Notes: generated by a model from the sequence alone, not told the origin. Shown: positions 1-6,273, counted from the stretch's first letter. The stretch: 6,808 nucleotides of DNA from Clostridia bacterium (GCA_017626655.1 JAGAIH010000270.1:1-6808), one strand, 5' to 3'. Translations and numbers: made by a program.

Positions 1-2231
1 AGAGACCCGAGGGCCGTCCCGCTCAGAACGACCGCTTCAGCCAGGACCGCGCCCCCTTCGGCGGTCAGCAGAGACCCGATAACCGCGGCGGTGACCGCGG
101 CGGGAACCGTCCCCAGGGCGGCCGCAACGACCGCGGCGGCATGGGCGGCGACCGTGACAAGGGTGATTTCGTTCAGTCCGCTCCCAAGGAGCATTTCCAG
201 GTCCAGGCCATCGTCCGCGGCCAGACCCCCAAGGGCGGCGTGGAGCAGCAGAAGCCCCGCGGCGCGACCCGTGTGGTGGATACCCGCGTAGGCGATTCTG
301 TGGATCTGTCCAAGTACGATGAGAAGCTGGATACCTTCGTCTCCGAGCGCGTGCAGGAGTCCCACGGCAACCAGAAGCTCACCAAGAAGAATACCCAGCA
401 GCAGGGAACCAAGCCCGGTCAGAAGCCCATGATGAAGGGCGGCAAGAATCAGCCCGGCAAGAAGCAGGCTCCCGTGAAGAAGCAGCCCCTCAAGGTGGAG
501 ATCCCCGACGAGATCGTGGTCAGTGATCTGGCCTCCCGTCTGAAGGTCACCGTCGGTGAGGTGGTCAAGCGTCTCATGATGATGGGCATGATGGTCACCG
601 TCAACCAGACCGTGGACTTTGACACCGCCGCTCTCGTGGCCGACGAGCTGGGAGCCGAGGTGGAGCGCGAGGTGGTGGTCACCATCGAGGAGAAGCTCTT
701 CGACAACACCGAGGATACCGCCGATCAGCTCAAGCCCCGCGCCCCTGTCGTGTGCGTTATGGGTCACGTTGACCACGGTAAGACCTCCCTGCTGGACGCC
801 ATCCGTCATACCCGTGTCACCGCGGGCGAGGCGGGCGGTATCACCCAGCACATCGGCGCCTACCGCGTCGAGATCAACGGTCAGGATATTACCTTCCTGG
901 ATACCCCCGGTCACGAGGCCTTCACCGCCATGCGTGCCCGCGGCGCCCAGGCGACCGATATCGCCATTCTGGTGGTGGCCGCCGACGACGGCATTATGCC
1001 CCAGACCGTGGAAGCCATCAACCACGCCAAGGCCGCGGGTATTGACATCATCGTGGCCATCAACAAGATGGATAAGCCCGCCGCTGACCCCGAGAACGTC
1101 AAGCAGGAGCTGACCAAGTACGATCTGGTGCCCGAGGAGTGGGGCGGCGACGTGATCTGCGTCCCCGTGTCCGCGCTGACCGGTATGGGCATCGACGACC
1201 TCTTGGAGAACGTCCTGCTGGTGGCCGAGGTCAAGGAGCTGAAGGCCAACCCCGACCGCCGCGCCAAGGGTATCGTCATCGAGGCCAAGCTGGACAAGGG
1301 CCGCGGCCCCGTGGCCACCGTCCTGGTGCAGAACGGTACTCTGCATAACGGCGATATCGTCATCGCCGGCACCTCCGTGGGCCGTGTCCGTGTCATGACC
1401 GACCACAACGGCCGATCCGTCAAGGTGGCGGGTCCCTCTGTCCCCGTGGAGATCACCGGTCTTGCCGACGTGCCGGATGCAGGTGACGAGTTCGAGGCCG
1501 TCATCGACGAGCGCATGGCCCGCGAGCTGGCCGAAAAGCGCCGCGCCGAGGCCAAGGAGGAGATCTTCAAGGCCAACGCGAGAGCCAACCTCAACGACCT
1601 GTTCAGCCAGATGGCATCGGGTATGAAGGACCTGAACATCATCGTCAAGGCCGACGTGGACGGTACCGTGGAGGCCGTGAAGGCATCCCTCCAGAAGCTG
1701 TCCAACGAGGAGGTCCGCGTCCGCGTCATCCACGCCGCCTGCGGCGGTATCACCGAGGGCGACGTCACCTTCGCCGCCGCCTCCAACGCCATCATCGTCG
1801 GCTTCAACGTCCGTCCCGACAAGCAGGCCATGGATTCCGCCGACCGTCAGAACGTGGAGATCCGTACCTACCGCGTCATCTACGAGTGCATCGAGGAGAT
1901 CGAGGCCGCTATGAAGGGTATGCTGGCGCCCAAGTTCCGTGAGAATATTCTCGGCCACGCCGAGGTCCGCCAGACCATCCACGTGCCCAACGTGGGTACC
2001 ATCGCCGGCTCCTACATCACCGACGGTAAGATCGTCCGCTCCGCTCAGATCCGTATCGTCCGCGACGGTATCGTCATCTTCGAGGACAAGATCGCCTCTC
2101 TGCGCCGCTTCAAGGACGACGTCAAGGAGGTCGCCGACGGCTACGAGTGCGGTGTCGGTCTGGATCGCTTCAACGACATCAAGGTGGGCGATATCCTCGA
2201 GGCCTTCGTCATGGAGGAGATCCCCCAGTAA
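1..2231 (+). CDS. infB: Translation initiation factor IF-2 (5' end outside window)
   Basis: GTPase that brings formyl-Met-tRNA to the 30S subunit and promotes 50S joining. The frame is open from base 3, with no stop upstream of the first in-window ATG at 141, so the real start lies outside; 742 residues are visible. In in-window numbering: residues 1 to about 55 are a disordered Arg/Gly/Asn/Gln-rich stretch with RGG-like repeats, followed by a Lys/Gln-rich linker. A small IF2_N helical module ([19 protein letters not shown]) follows. The G domain has G1 GHVDHGKT (254-261), G2 GGITQHIG (278-285), G3 DTPGHEAF (300-307), G4 NKMD (354-357) and G5 SAL (390-392). Domains II and III and the fMet-tRNA-binding C-terminal beta barrel, ending MEEIPQ, are intact, and all switch residues look normal. 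It normally lies in the nusA-infB operon, but the usual next gene rbfA is absent here. Confidence 0.98.
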   Translation, partial: RPEGRPAQNDRFSQDRAPFGGQQRPDNRGGDRGGNRPQGGRNDRGGMGGDRDKGDFVQSAPKEHFQVQAIVRGQTPKGGVEQQKPRGATRVVDTRVGDSVDLSKYDEKLDTFVSERVQESHGNQKLTKKNTQQQGTKPGQKPMMKGGKNQPGKKQAPVKKQPLKVEIPDEIVVSDLASRLKVTVGEVVKRLMMMGMMVTVNQTVDFDTAALVADELGAEVEREVVVTIEEKLFDNTEDTADQLKPRAPVVCVMGHVDHGKTSLLDAIRHTRVTAGEAGGITQHIGAYRVEINGQDITFLDTPGHEAFTAMRARGAQATDIAILVVAADDGIMPQTVEAINHAKAAGIDIIVAINKMDKPAADPENVKQELTKYDLVPEEWGGDVICVPVSALTGMGIDDLLENVLLVAEVKELKANPDRRAKGIVIEAKLDKGRGPVATVLVQNGTLHNGDIVIAGTSVGRVRVMTDHNGRSVKVAGPSVPVEITGLADVPDAGDEFEAVIDERMARELAEKRRAEAKEEIFKANARANLNDLFSQMASGMKDLNIIVKADVDGTVEAVKASLQKLSNEEVRVRVIHAACGGITEGDVTFAAASNAIIVGFNVRPDKQAMDSADRQNVEIRTYRVIYECIEEIEAAMKGMLAPKFRENILGHAEVRQTIHVPNVGTIAGSYITDGKIVRSAQIRIVRDGIVIFEDKIASLRRFKDDVKEVADGYECGVGLDRFNDIKVGDILEAFVMEEIPQ

Positions 2232-2300
2232 CCAGGGCTCTGCCCTGGACCCGCCAGAACCCTTTTTGCAAAAAGGGTTCTGGACTCCCAAAAAACCTTT
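2232..2300 (+). repeat. Two-hairpin intergenic repeat, copy 1
   Basis: The repeat starts at the base after the infB stop codon. It holds a GC-rich hairpin (CCAGGGC / TCT loop / GCCCTGG, 2232-2248), a spacer GACCCGC, then a perfect 30-nt palindrome (2254-2283, arm CCAGAACCCTTTTT with GC at the centre), and an A-rich tail GACTCCC plus A's and CCTTT. The same order of parts occurs in reverse orientation at 3168-3258; 20 of 21 bases match between 2234-2254 and the reverse complement of 3214-3234. No U-tract follows the palindrome on the plus strand, so it is not a canonical intrinsic terminator, although it is placed where one would serve infB. A REP-like dispersed element is the most likely identity. 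Confidence 0.85.
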
Positions 2301-2340
2301 GAAACATATACAGATATGGGGGAGGCGTAATGCTGAACCC

Positions 2341-2350
2341 GGAGGGGAGG
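2341..2350 (+). promoter_or_regulatory. Ribosome binding site that fixes the sirtuin start
   Basis: The purine run GGAGGGGAGG lies directly upstream of two ATGs, at 2351 and 2355. Only the ATG at 2355 is in the sirtuin frame; it lies 9 bases after the first GGAGG. Another ATG at 2330, with GGAGG only 4 bases before it, opens the other frame and is not used for the sirtuin. Confidence 0.7.
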
Positions 2351-2354
2351 ATGT

Positions 2355-3113
2355 ATGGAGAAGACCGTATCGACCGAAATTTTGCAGCTGCGAGAGTGGG
2401 TGAATTCTGCCCGCCGCATCGTGTTTTTCGGCGGGGCGGGGGTCTCCACCGAGTCGGGCATCCCCGATTTCCGGAGCGTGGACGGTCTGTACAATCAAAC
2501 CTACGACTATCCCCCCGAGACCATCCTCTCCCACAGCTTCTTCTGCGCCAAGCCCGCCGCCTTTTACCGCTTTTATCGCGATAAGATGGTATTCGATCCC
2601 AAGGTGATCCGCCCCAACGCCGCTCATTTGGCGCTGGCGAGACTGGAGGCCGAGGGAAAAATGGAGGGGACGGGCATCGTGACCCAGAACATCGACGGTC
2701 TCCACAGCGAGGCGGGGTCAAGAAGCGTGTTTGAGCTTCACGGCTCCATCCACCGCAACTACTGCACACGGTGCGGTAAGTTCTACCCCCTGTCCCGCAT
2801 CATGGAGAGCGGCGGTGACCCCTCGGGCATCCCCCTCTGCTCCTGCGGCGGGATCATCAAGCCCGACGTGGTGCTGTATGAGGAAGCCCTGAACGGGGAC
2901 ACCGTAGACGGCGCGGTGAAGGCCATCGCGTCAGCCGACCTCCTCATCATCGGAGGCACCTCCATGACGGTCTGGCCCGCCGCGGGCATGATCCGCTATT
3001 TCCGCGGGAACCGCACCGTCATCATCAACCGAGACGCCACCGCCGCCGACGGTGACGCCGACCTCATCATCCGAAAACCCATCGGCCAAGTCCTTGGCAG
3101 TCTCTTCGACTGA
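2355..3113 (+). CDS. Sir2-family NAD-dependent protein deacylase
   Basis: Removes acyl groups from lysine side chains using NAD, giving nicotinamide and O-acyl-ADP-ribose; expected to be cytosolic. 252 residues, a normal length for a compact bacterial sirtuin. Visible motifs: the Rossmann NAD-binding motif GAGVSTESGIPDFRS (residues 27-41), TQNIDGLH (110-117) with the ribose- and nicotinamide-pocket Asn and Asp, the catalytic His129 in ELHGS, a zinc site formed by Cys137, Cys140, Cys162 and Cys164 (CxxC then CxC), the segment IKPDVVLYEE after the zinc site, GGTSMTVWPAA (about 200-210), and IINRD near the end. All catalytic residues are present, so the protein should be active. The usual name would be cobB or npdA, but the subtype is not certain enough to give a symbol. 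The gene stands alone between inverted copies of a repeat; no convincing promoter was seen, so it may rely on readthrough from infB or on a weak promoter in 2284-2340. Confidence 0.95.
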   Translation: MEKTVSTEILQLREWVNSARRIVFFGGAGVSTESGIPDFRSVDGLYNQTYDYPPETILSHSFFCAKPAAFYRFYRDKMVFDPKVIRPNAAHLALARLEAEGKMEGTGIVTQNIDGLHSEAGSRSVFELHGSIHRNYCTRCGKFYPLSRIMESGGDPSGIPLCSCGGIIKPDVVLYEEALNGDTVDGAVKAIASADLLIIGGTSMTVWPAAGMIRYFRGNRTVIINRDATAADGDADLIIRKPIGQVLGSLFD

Positions 3114-3167
3114 TCGGGGCAGTCAATCCGTACCATTTGGAAAGCCATACATATAAGAATCCCTTAC

Positions 3168-3258
3168 TGAAAGTTTTAGGGAGTCTTAATCCCCTTTTTC
3201 AAAAGGGGTTTAAGCGGGTCAAGGGCAGAGCCCTTGCGGGTGCAGGGCAGAGCCCTGC
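3168..3258 (-). repeat. Two-hairpin intergenic repeat, copy 2, inverted and expanded
   Basis: Reverse-complement counterpart of 2232-2300. Reading the plus strand: A/T-rich tail (3169-3180), GAGTC, a hairpin with arms TTAATCCCCTTTT (3186-3198) and AAAAGGGGTTTAA (3201-3213), then two GC hairpins, AAGGGC/AGA/GCCCTT (3221-3235) and GCAGGGC/AGA/GCCCTGC (3242-3258). The GC-hairpin unit is tandemly duplicated: 3214-3235 and 3236-3257 are 22-base units that match at 19 positions. Stem sequences differ from copy 1, but pairing is kept apart from one mismatch. The last hairpin ends about 15 bases before the ribosome binding site of the next gene. This repeat fills most of the 176-base gap between the sirtuin and Nudix genes; no clear promoter was seen there. 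Confidence 0.85.
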
Positions 3259-3289
3259 CCTTGCGTTCCCCTGAAAGGAGGCGAGAGTT

Positions 3290-3718
3290 ATGGCATTGAA
3301 GTATGAGAAATCCTGCGGAGCCCTGGTATTCCGCCAGGACCCCAAGACGGGGAGAATGTACATCCTGATGATCCGTCACAAGCACGGCGGCCACCGTTCC
3401 TTCCCCAAGGGACACGTGGAGGCAGGCGAGACCGAGCATCAGACCGCCATCCGCGAGGTGGAGGAGGAGACCGCGGTGAGGATTCGCATCACCTCCGACT
3501 TCTGCGAGAAGGTGCATTACAGTCCCATGCCCGGCGTACAGAAGGAAGTGGTCTATTTCATGGCCATGACCGACCAGAAGGCCACCCATCCCCATGACGG
3601 TGAGATCGCCGACGTGGAGTGGGTCCCTCTTGACAACGCCGAGCGTTCCCTGACCCACGAGAACGACAAGATCGTCCTGCGCGCCGCCATGAAGGCCCTG
3701 CGGGAGACCATGATCTGA
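3290..3718 (+). CDS. Nudix hydrolase, Ap4A-hydrolase/MutT-like
   Basis: Cytosolic enzyme that hydrolyses a nucleoside diphosphate linked to another group, using a divalent metal. 142 residues, a complete single Nudix domain. The beta strand with CGALVFR (9-15) and the stretch HGGHRSFPKGHVEAGE resemble bacterial bis(5'-nucleosyl)-tetraphosphatases, which remove Ap4A, but substrates cannot be read from the Nudix box. The box runs from Gly41 to Val63: Gly41, Glu47, Arg55-Glu56, Glu59 and Glu60 are in place, so metal binding should be intact. The usual Gly near the end of the box is Ala62. The start is secure: AAAGGAGG at 3274-3281 lies 8 bases before the ATG. It lies between the inverted repeat copy and a strong hairpin terminator, so it is probably a single-gene unit or is co-transcribed with the upstream sirtuin. 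Confidence 0.93.
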   Translation: MALKYEKSCGALVFRQDPKTGRMYILMIRHKHGGHRSFPKGHVEAGETEHQTAIREVEEETAVRIRITSDFCEKVHYSPMPGVQKEVVYFMAMTDQKATHPHDGEIADVEWVPLDNAERSLTHENDKIVLRAAMKALRETMI

Positions 3719-3729
3719 TCCAAAAACCG

Positions 3730-3790
3730 AAACGGTATGCCGCTGTCCTCCCGAGGCGAGGGCCGAAGCGGTGTGCCGTTTTGCGCTTTT
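3730..3790 (+). terminator. Probable intrinsic terminator of the Nudix gene
   Basis: Two 15-base arms (3730-3744 and 3767-3781) pair along their whole length with three G-T wobbles. The loop holds a small inner hairpin (CCTC / CC / GAGG). The right arm ends in TTTT, and another TTTTT follows at about 3787. It begins 12 bases after the Nudix stop codon. The hairpin on its own would support termination just before the lipase gene. Confidence 0.7.
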
Positions 3791-3794
3791 TCGC

Positions 3795-3820
3795 GGGGGT
3801 TACACCCATGTAACACCCCC
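3795..3820 (+). promoter_or_regulatory. Hairpin in the leader just upstream of the lipase gene
   Basis: GTTACA (3799-3804) and TGTAAC (3809-3814) form a perfect 6-bp stem around a CCCA loop, extended by GGGG (3795-3798) pairing with a C-run (3816-3820) across one bulged A. It ends 11 bases before the AAAGGAGG of the lipase gene. It could be a protein operator or an RNA stem limiting access to the ribosome binding site; neither can be decided from sequence. Confidence 0.4.
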
Positions 3821-3847
3821 GAATTCCACCGAAAGGAGGCGTTTTCC

Positions 3848-5281
3848 ATGTCTTTGAACACCAACCGTACATACGAGCCGTCGGGCGCCCTTCTCTATAC
3901 CGTCCGTATTCTGTCGGCGCTGACCGTCGCGCTGGGGGCGGTCTGCTTCATACCCATGAAGGACGGCATCCTGCCAGTCGCGCTCCTCTATGCCCTCGTC
4001 CCCCTCTACCTCCTCTGCAACGCCCTGCCCTTTATCCTGTACCGCACGATCCCCAAGCCCCTCGGCGGCAAGCGGAGCTTCTTCTCCCCCAGCCACTCCC
4101 GCTACACCCTTCGTTCCTGCGCCCATGGGGTGGAGATGCTCCATATCTTTCTGCTCTCCACGGGTATCTCGGTGGTCTACCACCTGATCCGTCTGCCCCT
4201 GCTCTGGTCGGGCCGCTGGGTGGACTGGCTCATCTCGGCGGCCATCGCCGTAGGGGTTCTGGCGGTGGTGTTCTGGAACGGCATGGCCTGCTTGTATATC
4301 TTTTCGGTCCAGCTGGGCATCCGCTGGCGGGTCATCGGCGCCCTGTGCGGTCTGATCCCCGTCGCCCAGCTGATCGCCCTGCACCGCATCATGCAGGTGG
4401 TGGATGCCGAGGTGGACGTGGAGTGTACCCGCATCCTCCGCAACAATTCCCGCCGCGAGGAGAGGGTCTGCGCCACCAAGTATCCCATCCTTTTGGTCCA
4501 CGGTGTCTTTTTCCGCGATTCCAAGACCCTGAACTACTGGGGCCGTATCCCCGACGACCTGGCCGCCAACGGCGCGACTATCTTCTATGGGCACCAGCAC
4601 TCCGCCGCCGCTGTAGCCGACTGCGCCGAGGAGCTGGCCCAGAGGATTCGGGACATCGTGGCCGAGACGGGCTGTGAGAAGGTCAACGTCATCGCCCACT
4701 CCAAGGGAGGCCTGGATATGCGCTACGCCCTGCAAAACTACGGCATCGCCCCCATGGTAGCCTCTCTGACCACGGTCAACACCCCCCACAAGGGCTGTAT
4801 CTTCGTGGACTTCATGCTCAAAACCTTCTCGGATCCCGTCAAGGACAAGATCGCCGACACCTACAACAAGGCGGCGAAGAAGCTGGGGGATCCCAACCCC
4901 GACTTTATGGCCGCCATCCGCGACCTCACCGCCACGGGCTGTGCCGCCCTGGAGCCTCACCTGGCGGGGGAGAGAAACCCCGAGCCTCTGGAGGGGATCT
5001 ACTGCCAGAGCGTCGGCTCCCTCATGCCCCGCGCCCGCGGCGGTCGGTTCCCCCTGAATCTGGCCTACCCCATCGTCCGCTTCTTCGACGGCCCCAACGA
5101 CGGCCTGGTTTCCGAGACCTCCTTCTCCTTCGGCGAGAAATATACCCTCCTGACCCCCACGGGAGCTCGGGGTATCTCCCACGGCGACATGATCGACCTC
5201 AACCGCGAGAACATCGAGGAGTTTGACGTAAGGGAGTTTTACGTGGGGCTGGTGGAGGAGTTGAAGGGCAGAGGATTATAA
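3848..5281 (+). CDS. Membrane-anchored lipase-like alpha/beta hydrolase
   Basis: 477 residues from the chosen start. AAAGGAGG at 3832-3839 lies 8 bases before this ATG; an in-frame ATG at 3737 lies inside the terminator hairpin and has no such site. Residues 1-180 hold about five hydrophobic segments (roughly 15-36, 42-66, 95-116, 126-155 and 162-180). The basic loop 67-92 suggests a cytosolic loop, so the C-terminal domain would face outside. The C-terminal part is a triacylglycerol-lipase-type fold: oxyanion-region motif LVHGVFFRD (about 216-224), NYWGRIPDDL, nucleophile Ser285 in AHSKGG, probable catalytic Asp418 in PNDGLVS and His445 in ISHGD. The triad is complete, so esterase or lipase activity on membrane or environmental lipids is expected; the substrate is unknown. 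The fusion of a multi-pass membrane domain to a lipase is the notable point. It has no operon partner downstream. Confidence 0.88.
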   Translation: MSLNTNRTYEPSGALLYTVRILSALTVALGAVCFIPMKDGILPVALLYALVPLYLLCNALPFILYRTIPKPLGGKRSFFSPSHSRYTLRSCAHGVEMLHIFLLSTGISVVYHLIRLPLLWSGRWVDWLISAAIAVGVLAVVFWNGMACLYIFSVQLGIRWRVIGALCGLIPVAQLIALHRIMQVVDAEVDVECTRILRNNSRREERVCATKYPILLVHGVFFRDSKTLNYWGRIPDDLAANGATIFYGHQHSAAAVADCAEELAQRIRDIVAETGCEKVNVIAHSKGGLDMRYALQNYGIAPMVASLTTVNTPHKGCIFVDFMLKTFSDPVKDKIADTYNKAAKKLGDPNPDFMAAIRDLTATGCAALEPHLAGERNPEPLEGIYCQSVGSLMPRARGGRFPLNLAYPIVRFFDGPNDGLVSETSFSFGEKYTLLTPTGARGISHGDMIDLNRENIEEFDVREFYVGLVEELKGRGL

Positions 5282-5332
5282 ATGGGGGATGTCGAGCTGT
5301 TCGGCACGATGGCTCGGTTTCCGATAACCCAT

Positions 5333-5470
5333 TGTAGGGAGCGACGCCCTCGTCGCTCCGCCACATAGAACATACCGATATATTTTGGGTGTAAAGACGC
5401 AAAATACATATCTGACAATAGAAATAGACGATTTTCATGTTGAGGAGCGACGAGGGCATCGCTCCCTACA
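5333..5470. mobile_element. MITE-like element with 27-bp terminal inverted repeats
   Basis: A 138-base element without coding capacity. The left end 5333-5359 and the right end 5444-5470 are inverted repeats of 27 bases matching at 26. Each end starts TGTAGGG and contains its own palindrome: GGAGCGACG / CCCT / CGTCGCTCC on the left (5338-5359), and the same with one mismatch on the right. The A/T-rich middle contains a further inner inverted repeat (GATATATTTTG near 5377-5387 against CAAAATACATATC near 5400-5412). TA dinucleotides sit at equivalent places in both ends, but no clear target-site duplication is seen in the flanks. The size, paired ends and lack of a gene point to a non-autonomous element moved by a transposase encoded elsewhere. 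It sits between the lipase gene and the convergent gene at 5549. Confidence 0.75.
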
Positions 5471-5511
5471 GGTGTTTGTGCCAACCGAAACACAGCGATA
5501 ACCCCAAATTT

Positions 5512-5547
5512 GAAGGGCCATCCCAAAACGGGACAGCCCTTCTTTTC
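5512..5547. terminator. Bidirectional terminator between convergent genes
   Basis: Arms GAAGGGCCATCCC (5512-5524) and GGGACAGCCCTTC (5530-5542) pair over 13 positions with two non-Watson-Crick pairs near the middle, around an AAAAC loop. On the plus strand TTTTC follows at once, which would stop transcription from the lipase side. The stem starts 7 bases beyond the stop codon of the minus-strand gene, so it may serve that gene too, although the U-rich run on that side is weak. Confidence 0.65.
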
Positions 5548-5548
5548 A

Positions 5549-6097
5549 TTACAGATATTTCTTCAGCGCATCAATGTGATTCTGCTCGAACTTAGCCCAG
5601 TCGCGGCAGATATCCACCAGCTCGTGACACTCGGGCTTGCCCTCTGCGTGGTTGGCCAGCTTCTCGGCGGTGGTGATGGACATGGTGGCGCCCTCGATGA
5701 GCATCTCGGTGATGTGGCTGTTCGAGTTATCCATGGCGGTGTTCATCATGATGCCCGCCTTGGTGGCCATCTTGGCCATCATGCCCCGCTCCTCGGGGTC
5801 GGCGCCATGATCCAGCAGGTACTGCTTGACCTTGCCGATGGTTTTTTCATAGTAGCACATGGCGGCGGTGATATCGGTCTTCAAGCGGTTATCCTCCACG
5901 CGGGGGAGCATATCCAGGTAGGCGTCACAGCCCATGCTCATGTTCTTGTACAGCTCCTCGGCCAGCTTCTCGGCGGCGGGGGAGAGGGGCTCGGTCTTGT
6001 GGCTGCCCTGGGCGACCTTGACCTCGGCAGTGACCACCTCGTTGGCGGTCTCTACGGGCGTCTCCACAGGAGTGGCGGTGTGGTTGGTATCGGACAT
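5549..6097 (-). CDS. Helical, probably ferritin-like protein of unknown function
   Basis: I do not recognise a named family. 182 residues from the ATG at 6097, which has GAAAGGA 11 bases upstream (6109-6115 on the plus strand); a GTG at 6136 in the same frame would add 13 residues but lacks a spaced ribosome binding site. Residues 1-38 are low-complexity Thr/Val/Glu-rich with a PVETPVET duplication and are probably disordered. Residues 40-182 read as four or five amphipathic helices (about 40-63, 66-97, 101-122, 123-150 and 156-182), ending KFEQNHIDALKKYL. The chain is rich in Met and has scattered His and Glu, including YYEK and NSNSHITEM. A ferritin-like or spore-coat-like helical bundle is a guess from this pattern; metal ligands cannot be assigned. 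No signal peptide or membrane segment is seen. It faces the lipase gene tail to tail and is divergent from the lipoprotein gene at 6274. Confidence 0.85.
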   Translation of the reverse strand: MSDTNHTATPVETPVETANEVVTAEVKVAQGSHKTEPLSPAAEKLAEELYKNMSMGCDAYLDMLPRVEDNRLKTDITAAMCYYEKTIGKVKQYLLDHGADPEERGMMAKMATKAGIMMNTAMDNSNSHITEMLIEGATMSITTAEKLANHAEGKPECHELVDICRDWAKFEQNHIDALKKYL

Positions 6098-6122
6098 GGT
6101 TGGAATATTCCTTTCGGTTTTT

Positions 6123-6139
6123 GGAGTGGAGATCACTCC
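6123..6139 (-). promoter_or_regulatory. Short inverted repeat upstream of the helical-protein gene
   Basis: GGAGTG (6123-6128) and CACTCC (6134-6139) form a perfect 6-base inverted repeat with a 5-base centre, 8 bases upstream of the GAAAGGA ribosome binding site. It may be an operator or a leader hairpin in the divergent control region (6098-6273). A weak -10-like TACTAG lies just upstream on the minus strand, but no good -35 was found with it. Confidence 0.3.
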
Positions 6140-6207
6140 TGCCCCTAGTATCCCACGGAATCCGGCGCAAAACCGAGGTATTATTTCCCGAAACGATTCA
6201 AAGATGT

Positions 6208-6236
6208 TTGACGAACATGATCTTTTTCGCTATAAT
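6208..6236 (+). promoter_or_regulatory. Near-consensus sigma-A promoter for the lipoprotein gene
   Basis: TTGACG (6208-6213) is followed after exactly 17 bases by a perfect TATAAT (6231-6236). Transcription would begin near 6243, giving a leader of about 30 bases before the ATG at 6274, with AGGAG at 6261-6265 as ribosome binding site. This is the only convincing promoter in the window. Confidence 0.85.
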
Positions 6237-6273
6237 GACCATGCTTACACCCCTTTTTATAGGAGATCACATC

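Noticed and set aside
911..1831. Long minus-strand frame (306 codons) opposite infB
   Set aside because: Antisense shadow of a GC-rich conserved gene; Ser/Thr/Arg-rich translation with no domain.
2254..2283. Classic intrinsic terminator for infB
   Set aside because: A perfect palindrome, but no U-tract follows on the plus strand, and the same structure recurs at 3186-3213 as part of a repeat; termination here is possible but not shown.
2330..2584. Frame from the ATG at 2330 as a leader peptide or overlapping gene before the sirtuin
   Set aside because: Its GGAGG is only 4 bases from the ATG, and the Arg/Pro-rich translation is the shifted frame of the sirtuin.
3131..3157. Promoter for the Nudix gene (TTTGGA and TATAAG)
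   Set aside because: The spacing between the two boxes is far too short for a sigma-A promoter.
2232..3258. CRISPR array or attachment sites suggested by the repeats
   Set aside because: The repeats are inverted, self-palindromic and too few, with a gene between them; no spacers, integrase or cas genes are seen.
3737..3847. Upstream in-frame ATG as lipase start
   Set aside because: It lies within the terminator stem and has no ribosome binding site; AAAGGAGG is correctly placed for 3848.
3800..5182. Minus-strand frame of 460 codons opposite the lipase gene
   Set aside because: Gly/Val/His/Asp-rich translation without motifs, exactly opposite a gene with a complete catalytic triad and good ribosome binding site.
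5510..6148. Plus-strand frame of 212 codons opposite the helical-protein gene
   Set aside because: Gly/His/Leu-rich translation typical of antisense; the minus strand has a ribosome binding site, a helical protein and a terminator placed for it.
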